From assembly GCF_030272615.1 (NCBI RefSeq), contig NC_081406.1:188340391-188404390 (forward strand): a stretch of DNA of 64,000 bases, in the 5' to 3' direction. Positions 33,975-43,712 of this stretch are shown here, in pieces. A program made the position numbers and the translations under genes. Each line of letters begins with the position of its first letter. The stretch's first letter is position 1. The notes under the pieces are model-generated. The model was not told the origin of the DNA. It searched no databases and saw only the letters and a program-made list of their open reading frames with translations. Origin of the DNA: Cryptomeria japonica. Lineage: Eukaryota > Streptophyta > Pinopsida > Cupressales > Cupressaceae.

Positions 33975-34290
33975 TTGTTGGTATTATGGATATGTTGCAT
34001 TGGTTTTGTCATTGATGTCAACACTTATCAACACTTATCCTTCTAGAGATCTTTGGTTATGTTCACTGGCAAGTTTAGTGACTTATGCACAGTCACCAGT
34101 ATCTGGTTCACTAGCGGGTTATATTATTCACTAGCACTAAGGATGACTTGTTATCATCTGGAGATCACTTGGTTATGTCGAATACATGGTTTGGACACTT
34201 GGTTTTGGAGATTTGGTTATTGGTTTAATCGAGTTGACATATTTGTTATTACCGGAAAATTGCTCTAAGTTATGGACTGGCAAGCATTAT
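33975..34290 (+). repeat. Truncated 3' LTR of the Copia-2 family
   Basis: TGTTGGTATTATGGAT...TTGCATTGGTTTTGTCATTGA matches the start of the Copia-2 LTR (36638 reading down). Similarity is lost at about 34290, well short of the G-run end, so the LTR is truncated. Confidence 0.75.
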
Positions 34291-35545
34291 CAATTTCAAT
34301 TTTGACTTAATAAACTATGAGACCATTTCAATTGTGCTAAGGACTATGGAGGCTTTACGAATTGAATGCATCATGGCTTTGGTTTTCTTTTACTTTTGAT
34401 TGCATTTCAATTTTGTTTTCTCTATTGGTTGATTTAGGATTTTACTTTGAAACTAGGGTTTCGTGATGGCTTATATGTTTCATTCCTTCCTTCTTGATTT
34501 CCTTGTAATGCCTCGATATAGAACCCTAAAGGACAACACAACTAACTAACCAACCCCAAGAAGACAAACACATTTTTTTTTTTCTAAAGAGATACTTTAA
34601 CTCATTAAACTATAATAATTAATAACATAATATTTAACATGACAACTTATCTAAGCACAAGCGGAAACCAATTAAAACCATAACACATACATTCTCTAAG
34701 GTTCCCTAATTTTTCTACAAGGAAACACTATAACACACTAAGACATGAGAATAGAAGGTATTCTATCCATTACATAACATAATGCCTCAACATAAATATA
34801 TGAAAATTAAACATAGCAATGATATTATAAATGAACTAAGTATCATGATTACTCATAGGAACTAAGTTAATTTTAAATCCCAAATCCAAATGTTCCTAAT
34901 ATTACTTTCCACATTATCACATAACCATAACAATTGAACTTAGATAAATGCAACTATGCTGATGAAATATAATTATATGTATTGCAACTAAAATCTGCTC
35001 ACTAAGAACCTAATCATTCATAAAGGATAGATGGTACCAACACCGTACTATCTAAACTCACAAACAACCATATAGTTAACATTATTACATTAAATTTACA
35101 TGAAATCTTCCTCTCAAAGAGAGAGTATTCATATAGCATAATGAATATAAATGGAAACCTACTCTAAATACATAAATGAATCATTACATAAGATAATACA
35201 ACTCACATCCTAATACCAAATCTATAGCAACTATAGAAGACAAGTCCATCCATGAATCTCACAAACACATCAACAATATCCCCAATGGAAGAAGAATCAA
35301 CCACCCAACAATGTGGAACCCAAAGGTCCACCCCCCATTCTCATGAGAATGACATAAGGCCCCACACACCAAACATACCACTAAGGTTGAAACTAACACA
35401 TCCATGGGAATGCAATGAACACACAAATGCAACAATCACAAGGACTAGAACAAAACATAACACTGACTACTAGAGGCTTCTACACATCACCATATAGACT
35501 AAGGTACTAGGCTATAACTAGGGAAGAGTGCCATCACATGGCATC
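34291..35545. other. A-rich non-coding sequence, possibly an old LTR
   Basis: No coding signal. TGTAATGCCTCGATATAG at 34507 resembles Gypsy-type LTR starts of the TGTAATRCCYC form, also seen on the minus strand at about 49131 and 49935, but I cannot find a matching end. Confidence 0.35.
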
Positions 35546-36638
35546 TGTTAGGAACCGGGAAGGACAACTGAGAGAGGGGGTGAATCAGTTGTCAATAAAT
35601 TATAACCCAAAACCAATTATTCCAACATAAAAAACAATGTTGGTAAAACAAATTAACAGTTATATTATACCAGTATAACTTAATGCATGAAACAGAAAGC
35701 AAAACACATCCACAACACATGACATGGAGATTTTGAAGTGGAAACCTTGTAAGGGGAAAAACCACGGTGGGAAACCTTACCCACAATCAGATGATACTAC
35801 TACAAGTGAATACAATAAGAGGTCTGCACATGTAGAAAGACCAACCGCCTAGAGTTCACTGCTCAATCACAAAATAGGAGTCACACTAACTACAATTGTA
35901 TGGTTAAATCCAATAACAATGTATTTCTTCAGTATAGAATCTACAATGTTGGATTCACTACTAGTTTAAGCTCTAACCATGAGTGCCAAACACCTTCATA
36001 TCCTTTCCTTCAACATTTAGATAATATTTGTGTGATTCACACAAGGATCTACTTTTTTTGCTCTTCACAATGATCTTCAATATTTGCACACACTCATAAT
36101 GATCTTCAAATAAGATCTTACAATTATTTATACAAAATCTAAGACCTAATCATGAGGTCGGCTCACTAAAGATATTACAATTACAAAATAAGTCTTGATG
36201 CAATGCAATATGCTGGCTCAATACATTTACTCATTATCCAATCAATAAACCATTTCCAAAATGTGTTGTGCTGATTTGGAACATGATATGTTGTACTGGT
36301 GCATAACCTAAACCTATTTGCCGGTAAAGGCAAATATGTGAACCCGATCAGACCAATAAGCAAAACACCAAATCAAAAAATCCAATCCATGTCTTTGACA
36401 TAACCAAATGATCTCCAAATGATAACAAGTCATCATCAACTTTCTGAGCTATCAGTGAAACATATACTAGTAACTGTGCATAAGCCAATATCCATGTCGA
36501 GACCACAATGTGTCAGTTCAACAACAAACCAATATAACCAGAGTGCCAAATCAACAATGTAGACCTCCAGAAAGATAAGTGTTGACTTCAATGACAAAAC
36601 CAATGCAACACATGATGAAGTCATCCATAATACCAACA
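35546..36638 (-). repeat. 3' LTR of Copia-2
   Basis: 1093 bp from TGTTAGGAACCGG to ATACCAACA (plus strand). It contains the G-run motif near 35570 and the hairpin block at 35738-35765 with an inner CCTT/AAGG stem. The PPT CCAAAGGGGGAGAT lies at 36639-36652, with extra PPT-like motifs at 36820-36835 and 36889-36900. Confidence 0.88.
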
Positions 36639-36976
36639 ATCTCCCCCTTTGGCATTGATGGCAACACTAGATGGAAAAACATCTAAGTGGCAAAAATAGA
36701 ATGCCAAAAACCAACAATCTCACAAAATAGATTGATACAAAGTTTTGTACCAAAAATAGAAACAATGTAACCAAAATAAAAAATACATCTCTCCAAATAT
36801 AATATTTTTCCATAGATATCTCTCCCCCTTTGACATCAAATGCCAAAGTAGTCAAGAATCAAAATCATAACATAACATACAACTAACTACTCCCCCTGAG
36901 AAATAGCTCTCCTTCATCAAAGCCGGAAAAAGTTTTTTTTGTTAGTCCCTGTCGGATTGATGCCAATCTTCATCAT

Positions 36977-37641
36977 TCAAGTCTCTGGCGATGGGGAAAT
37001 TACCCCAAGCTACTCTCTGAGATATTCAAATGTTTCCTTAGGCAAAGGCTTTGTAAAGATATCTGCAATTTTCTATTTAGTATTCACATAAACCAATCTC
37101 ACTTCATTTGCTTCAGTATTTTCTTTCAAAAAAATATTCTTAATAGAAACATGCTTTGTTTTAGAGTGAAATACCAGATTCTTTGATATATCTATTGCTG
37201 CTGAATTATCATAGTAAGTAATTACTAGTTCTTTGCATTTTACCTTGATATCCTTCAATATTTTCTTGATCCATAATACCTAAGTGCAATTAGTTGCTGC
37301 AGCAACATATTTTGCTTCTACTATAGATAATGATGTACAAGTTTGCTTCTTGTTGATCCATGAATTTAACCTTCTGCCAAGAAAGAATGCACCGCCAGTG
37401 GTACTCTTTCTGTCATCCACATATCCTGCCTAATTTGCATCTGTATATGCAGATAACTCAAATTTGTCATCCTTAGGATACCATAAACCAAGATTTGTTG
37501 TGCCTTGTAGGTATCTGGGAAAATACTTTTTATTGCACTTTCATGATTTTCTTTAGGATTGCTTTGAAATCTTGAAACAATACACCCTCCACTCATTATA
37601 TTAAATTTGGTTTGTGTCAAATATAGTAACCCTCCAATCAT
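36977..37641 (-). pseudogene. Copia-2 RNase H
   Basis: Fragments in two frames. 37641-37366 holds the start of the domain (IGGLLYLTQT, with the first Asp region following). 37258-37073 holds KDIKVKCKE, YYDNSAAIDISKNLVFHSKTKH and YVNTK. Beyond a stop at 37073 the tail runs to TGA at 36977-36979, with one further TAG in place of a Gln. The last catalytic Asp is present although the preceding Cys is Tyr. Confidence 0.88.
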
Positions 37642-38570
37642 AGATTTTTACCTTGTAGGATTTATAGGAGCTAAATCATACTTTGATGTCAGTTTATCAG
37701 TTGTAGTCATAGGAATGCTTATTGGTTTGGAGTTTTCCATTCCAGATTTCTTCAAAAGTTCCTTCAAGTACTTTGTTTGACATATGAATATACCTTTATC
37801 TGTTTGAGAAATCTGCAAACCTAGAAATTTTTTTATCTCTCCAATCATAGACATTTCAAATTCTTCCTGCATCTTGTTAGCAAAGTCTTTGCATAACCCT
37901 TCTTCTCCTCCAAAAATGATATCATCCACAAATACTTCAATAACCAAAATGTCATCATTGGTGATTTTATAATACAAATTACTATCAGTATTACCTTTTG
38001 TGTATCCAAGATTTAAAAGATATTTATCTAGTCTAGCATACCAAGCTCTGGGAGCTTGCTTCAATCCATATAAAGCTTTCATTAACCTGCAAACCATATC
38101 CTTAACATCAGTTAATGAAAATCCATCACGTTGTTCAATATAAACTTCTTCTTCAAGATCTCCATTCAAAAATGCACATTTTACATCCATTTGATAAACT
38201 TTATAGTTCTTATGAGCTGCAAATGCAAGAAATAGTCTAACTTCTTCAATTCTGGCTACCGGTGCAAAAGTTTCATTATAATCAATTCCTTCTTTCTGAG
38301 AATAACCTTTATAAACTAATCTTTCTTTGTTTATGATTACTTCACCATCCCCATTAAGTTTATTTCTGAATACCCATTTAGTTACAATTACATTTCTGTC
38401 TTTAGGTCAAGGAACTAATGTCCAAGTATTATTCTTTTCAATGTGTTCTAATTCATCTTCCATTGCTTTTATCCAATATTTATCCTGACATGCTTCAACA
38501 ACTGATATCGGTTCAATTTGAGAAATTAAAAATACCTCTTCATTTGCCAATCTTCCTCTTGTCATAACAC
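37642..38570 (-). pseudogene. Copia-2 reverse transcriptase
   Basis: Open from 38190 to 37648, containing [16 protein letters not shown] (first catalytic Asp), [25 protein letters not shown] (catalytic pair intact) and [14 protein letters not shown]. The N-terminal part (38191-38570), with WVFRNKLN and [21 protein letters not shown], is present but interrupted. All catalytic residues are retained. Confidence 0.93.
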
Positions 38571-39062
38571 CTTGATTTTTGTTTCCAATTATTTGATTTT
38601 TTTAATGATTCAATCATACTTGGGTTTATTCTTATTTCCACTTACAGGTTGTTGTTCTTCAGTCACAGTTGAGTTTTCTGATGATGCCGGTGTGACTGGT
38701 TCTTCATTCTATTCTGGTGCAATCTATGTCAGTTCATTTATAATCATTTATACCGTCAGTTCAGAACCTATAGATCTTGATTCTCCTCTAAAATGTTCAT
38801 CTATCTTTACATTAGTACTTTCAATGATTTTCTGTAGTCTTTTATTATAACACCTATATGCCTTGCTTCTAGTTGAATAACCAAGAAATATTCCTTCATC
38901 ACTTCTAGTATCAAATTTGCCAATAGACTCATCTCTCCTAATATAGCATTTTCTTCCAAATATTTTGAAGTATTTAAGAGAAGGAGTATGACCAGACCAT
39001 AGTTCATAAGGGGCCTTACTGATTTCACCTTTGATGTGAACTCTGTTGAAAGTATAAACTAA
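38571..39062 (-). pseudogene. Copia-2 integrase C-terminal fragment
   Basis: VYTFNRVHIKGEISKAPYELW, FGRKCYIRRDESIGKFDTRSDEGIFLGYS and KRLQKIIESTNVKIDEHF are the post-catalytic part of a Copia integrase. The catalytic core is absent because the element is truncated here. Confidence 0.9.
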
Positions 39063-40776
39063 TGTATTCAGATCCCATAAGATCCCAAGCAACAAAAAGG
39101 TTAAGTCATGAATCCATTGATTCATAATTAACAAAACATGGGATTGGACCTATGATCACTAATCCAAAACCAATTATACATACATAAATTAGACCATATA
39201 ATTCACATCACATTGGTTCTATATCAAAATATAAACCTCTATTCACTTTCTAAACCACATAACATTCTTTTATCCAACAGTGTTCGAGACACCTTCATGA
39301 ATGAAGAATAAGCAATCCACAATGAATGGATACATAGAACTGAAAGGAGAAACACAAATCCATTAAAAAACACTCATAAATCCTCTAGAAATTGCATGAT
39401 AGAAGTTACAAAACCAAGAACAATCCTCTAGACTGACATGGACCGACATGGGTCCCGAAAATTGAACTGGGAAGCCAAAATGGGGTTTCTACACTAAAAC
39501 CCCTAAAGTGGCACATTTACCACTTCTTTTGGTGCTTATGAACATTTATTTGGTGCATTTGAAACTTCTTTTAGTGTATTTGCAACTTGTTTTAGCACAT
39601 TTACAATAGCAAGAAGTCTTGAAGCCCACAGTTGACTTTGGGCTCAAAAAATGACAACCAGATCAACCAAATTGCACAAACAAACAAAGACCCATTTAAG
39701 ATGGGTGAATCCTGTTTCCATTTTCTCATTCCCAACACAAAAAATTAAACTCCAAGAGATAAAATACCCAAAAAAGTGTGGGAAAATGTATCAAAGAAGA
39801 CACCTACTACATCTAACTTACACAATTCAAACTACCAATACATGATCTTTCTAGAATGGAATCAAAGAAAAAAACATAAAGTAAACAATATTTTCAATGC
39901 CATAAAACATTTCAATACATGAAATTCAAATGGCTTAAGAATTCAACCTAGAAAATAAGAGAAATGTTAAGAGAAAGAAGTAAGAATGATCTCCTGCATG
40001 AACAAATACTTCATGGACAAATTTTCCAGCCAATCAAGTAAGCAACTCAATTATGAAAATCTCAACAACAATCTCCATAAAAAGTATCAAATAAATCTCC
40101 TCACAAACTTCACAAAATCTTTCTCAAAAATCCTCAAAACCAATGCCAATGAGGCTGCCAATGTCACTCAATCCTCTCCAAAAAAAAATCCCAACATTCT
40201 CTAACAAAATCCCCCCAAAACATTGTTATTTTCTTGACAAATACCATTCCGAAAAATGGGAGTTGGTGTTTGTTGGGAAACAAATAAATTCTCCATCCAT
40301 TCACAACAAAAGATTAAATTAGATAAAACCAAAACTCACTAATCATATAATATAATATCCCTCTTAGAATATTTTATGCATATAAATATATATTGCCACC
40401 AATAAGACATAATAATTAATCAAATTATTCCTCCCACAAAGTAGGAAGGAAAATAGGGAGAACAATTACCTTAATTATTTAATCCCACTTACTCAAAACA
40501 CACAAATAAATAATACAAGAGTAATATTATTATAACTGACACCTTATCTTATATAATTAGCATTTAATTAATTTAATAAAATAATATTAATAATAATTCA
40601 CCTAATAACATAATAAATCACAATTAAATTAAAATAAATAAAATAGAGTAAAAGGGATAAAACACACTATACACACAATCATCCTCAAGACCACACATCA
40701 TGGAGGGAGATTAACAGAAGATAATGCAATCAAGACCAAAGGTCAAAACTTAAGACATAAATTAGGGTTAGGTGTG
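39063..40776. other. AT-rich non-coding spacer
   Basis: No recognisable coding sequence on either strand. It holds a short 21-bp tandem array (listed next) and, close to 40776, sequence that resumes beyond the inserted element at 48568. Confidence 0.55.
39507..39611. repeat. 21-bp tandem repeat, about five units
   Basis: Units with the core TTTTRGTGCATTTGAAACT begin at 21-bp intervals (39528, 39549, 39570, 39591) plus a poorer first unit. The same core and phase form the larger array at 62542-62812. Confidence 0.8.
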
Positions 40777-40781
40777 GTAGG

Positions 40782-41941
40782 TGTTGGCATTTTTGATGTT
40801 TATGTTGTGATTGTCATTGATGGACACACACTTGTATTGAGGTCCCCTTTATATGTATGAGCTCATGCTCAACCGGTGTGTTGCATTCTAGTCTTTAGAC
40901 TAGTAGTGATTTTGCAGAATGTGTTTCTCGGTCTGAAGCGGCATGTCGACCCCAAGTGGTTCACAGATCACAAGTGGTATGAGGGTGCAAAGCGGCACAA
41001 CACATTCTTACCAGTCTTCATTTTTGTCAAACCGGCAATCGGTATTTTGTATGAACTGGTAATACTCTGTGATGAGTTACCAACCAGCATTTTGTGATGA
41101 GCTACCAATCCACCGATTGTTTGACAGTGCCGACACATTAACGATGATTCCTGTGTCGTGTTACTAAGTATGTCTAGGTTCATTGAACCTAGGAAATTGT
41201 AAAGAAATCCTATTGGACCAACATGAAATCAGATTCCTTTAAAAGGACATCATGTCTAGGGTTTTAGGTTGTTGCGAAAAGGATTAATGTTGAGCTAGGG
41301 TTTAAGGTGGATGTTGAGTTGTTGGAAGAGCGATCTTATCTGAGAAGATCGAGTTGTAACTGAGAGAGAGATAGAGAAGACTGAAGTAATGCTGGAATGC
41401 ATTAGCTGTGAGCAATACTGGATCTAACCAAGCTGTTTGTGCTATTAGATAGATCAAACACTTGTTGATTACTCACATCTTTAACAATACAGTAGCCCCT
41501 AACCGGGTAGGCCTCAAAGCCTTTGTAAAATCCTCTAACAAGGTGGTTCACACATGTGAATCTAAAATCCTCTAACAAGGTATTCTTTAATTGGACTTAT
41601 CTCCTAACAGAGATTGAGATTCCTAACAGGATCTGTTCTAGTGATGAACATTGTAAGACCTTAACCGGTCTGACCTTAACCGGCCTAGTTTCTATTCTGC
41701 AGATAGTGACTTGTGATTTCCATCTCACCGTGGTTTTTCCCAGTTGGGTTTCCACGTCAAATATCTTGTGTTATGGTTGCATTGCTTTTGTGGGTGAATG
41801 TTTTATTCACATTTTGGTTTGTATGTGTGGTAACTGGTTTGACTGTTAGATTGCTTTACCGGTTTATCTTTAGACTGTGTAAGTGTTTTAGTGCAAATAT
41901 TTTTGGCATACTAATTCACCCCCCCCTCTTAGTATTCATCA
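40782..41941 (+). repeat. 5' LTR of the polymerase-less element
   Basis: 1160 bp, TGTTGGCATTTTT...TATTCATCA. It contains the hairpin block at 41729-41756 (CGTGG...CCACG) and the C-run at about 41917-41931. It is 15 bp longer than the 3' LTR because of a local duplication of GACCTTAACCGG (about 41655-41690). In the first roughly 120 bp the two LTRs differ at four positions, all transitions. Confidence 0.95.
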
Positions 41942-41943
41942 AT

Positions 41944-41955
41944 TGGTATCAGAGC
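41944..41955 (+). other. Primer-binding site (initiator tRNA-Met)
   Basis: TGGTATCAGAGC, the exact plant Copia-type primer site, 2 bp after the 5' LTR. Confidence 0.93.
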
Positions 41956-41991
41956 CAACCTTTCTATAAGTTTAACCACTTGGAAAGAGAT

Positions 41992-43269
41992 ATGGGGGAA
42001 TACACCTTCAGGGAAATAACTCAATCACTCACTAAGTCTAAGCAAGCCTATGATGATCTTATGGTCAAATACAAGGCATCTCAAGCAAAAAGAAGAGAAC
42101 ATGCAGAAAAGTTGATGGAACTATCTGAAAGTAGTTCTGAAGATGAAGCTAACATGGAAGCTATGATTGCTGAAGTGAATAAGCTGAATGATTCAAACTC
42201 CAATTTGAGAAAGGAGTTGGAAGGACTAACTATTCGGTTCAGTCAAGAGCTTGAGAATCGGAGAAAAGGTGAAGATCTGGTAAAAGATGGAGATCATGAG
42301 ATCTCCAAGTTGAAACATGAGATTAGTGCACTAACTGCTCGCCTTCATGAGAGTAGAATGGAAAAAGAAGACATGCAAGGAGAATAGAACATTGCCATCT
42401 CTAAAAATGCAAGTCTTATGGAGACAAACACTGCTATTTCCAAAGAACTCTTTGAGTCAAAGGAAATACTTGCTAAGTTTGGCAAAAGTACAGTCAAGCT
42501 AGAGCAAAAGCTTGAGTCATCTAGACCGGCAAAGAATACCAATGGTCTTGGTTTTTCTGGACATGAGGAAGGAGAATCCTCAGGAACAAATGCTGAAGCA
42601 TCAAAGAAGCAACCGACACTCAAAGGAAAAGGTAAGCAAAAATTCAAACCTGTTTGCTTTAACTATCTTAAAGAAGGACACACTGCCAATGTACGTAGGA
42701 GTAAAGCCTACAATAATTTTCCTTATTTTATCAACAATGTACCTAGATTCAATAAGTTTAATGGTCATTGTTATGCATGCAACAAGTTTGGGCATAGAGC
42801 ATTTGAATGCAGGTCTATAGTGGATAACACTGGAAGATATCCTTAGAGGACCCAAGGAACTGGTCCTAAATCTTTTATGAACCGGAACCACAACTAGTTT
42901 AATGACTTCAATCATCAGTCAAGAAGCGGTGGTCATCAAGCGGCAACCAGATGGAGAGAAAGTTGTATGATCTATCATGGTCATGGTCACACTGCTGCAA
43001 CATGCAGAAGGAAGAATGGAAACATGTACAATGGACCTTGGAGAGCACCTGGACTTGTTTGCTATCACTGCAGCAAACCGGGTCACATTGCAAGATTCTG
43101 CAGAAGCAAAAAAAGTATATCTGATGATATACCAGTCACTCAGGAATGAGAAATAGATGTTGAAAAAGTTCAAGGAGACATGAAGAAAACATGGAAGAAG
43201 AAACCAACAATGTCGGAAGAGGAACCGGTTTCTGCACCTAGTGTGGAAATATCAGAACCAGCAAACTAA
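41992..43269 (+). pseudogene. ORF1: coiled-coil, zinc-knuckle Gag-like protein
   Basis: 425 codons in one unbroken frame from ATG 41992 to TAA 43267, with internal stops at 42385, 42844, 42895 and 43147, all explicable as transitions. Residues 1-190 are highly charged with coiled-coil character (KLMELSESSSEDEANMEA, LRKELEGL, LKHEISALTARL). Four zinc-knuckle positions follow: residue 222 (degenerate), 260-273 CYACNKFGHRAFEC (intact), 325-338 (second Cys is Tyr) and 357-370 CYHCSKPGHIARFC (intact). Placement just after the PBS plus knuckles argues for a Gag-like RNA-binding role. It lacks the LDGTNYxxW start of the Copia Gags here. The partial ORF at 1-302 is a homologue. Confidence 0.8.
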
Positions 43270-43712
43270 GCCTCAAAGGCTTAGGGGGAGCAAATGGCAA
43301 AATGCTTTCAAACCCCTAGTTAACACCGGTAAAAGACCTTAACCGGTATGCTACACCTGTCACTTGGTAGAAGACCGGAAATGGTAAAAAGGCAAATTAG
43401 GGTTTATGCCCTAATAAAGGAGCATTAATGATGGTAGGTGAGAGACATGTATAAATGCATTTTTCAAATCATTTCTCACTTTCTATTTTTGATCGAAGAA
43501 AAGTTTTCAAGTGCAGAGCGAAGAAAAGGCGATTTGAGCTTAGATTTCAAGAAATTGTATAACTTTGAAAGAGATTCAAATCTATTTTGCAAGGGGTAGT
43601 GGAGAACTCAAAGCGGTGATTTGGCATCTGATGGAGAACGAAGTAAAGTTAAATCAGGAAGCCCTAAATTCTCATTTGAAAGGTATTTTTCATGTTCTTG
43701 AAATACTCTTCA
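43270..43712 (+). promoter_or_regulatory. Inter-ORF region with PPT-like motif and possible internal promoter
   Basis: 443 bp without coding signal. CTTAGGGGGAGCAAATGG (about 43279-43296) is a PPT-like purine tract right after the ORF1 stop. TTAGGGTTTATGCCCTAA (43397-43414) is a perfect 6-bp stem-loop. ATGTATAAATGCA (43448-43460) is TATA-like and is followed by a C/T-rich stretch, about 255 bp before the ORF2 ATG. A promoter for a separate ORF2 transcript is inference. Confidence 0.35.

Larger units (their letters stand above)
35546..39062 (-). mobile_element. Copia-2: 5'-truncated Copia element
   Basis: A 3' LTR (35546-36638), PPT (from 36639), RNase H, RT and the C-terminal part of integrase run on the minus strand. 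Similarity to Copia-1 and Copia-3 stops at VYTFNRVHIKGE (about 39062), so the N-terminal integrase, protease, gag and 5' LTR are missing. Open segments lie in all three frames, indicating several frameshifts. Confidence 0.9.

Noticed and set aside
33931-34268. ORFs overlapping the PPT and LTR start
   Set aside because: They cross the PPT/LTR boundary of a Copia fragment and cannot be coding in the element.
41944-41955. Primer site considered as a tRNA gene
   Set aside because: Only the 12 nt complementary to the tRNA 3' end are present; no cloverleaf around this or the other primer sites.
43397-43414. TTAGGG/CCCTAA considered as telomeric sequence
   Set aside because: A single 6-bp inverted pair, not a tandem repeat; plant telomere repeat is TTTAGGG.
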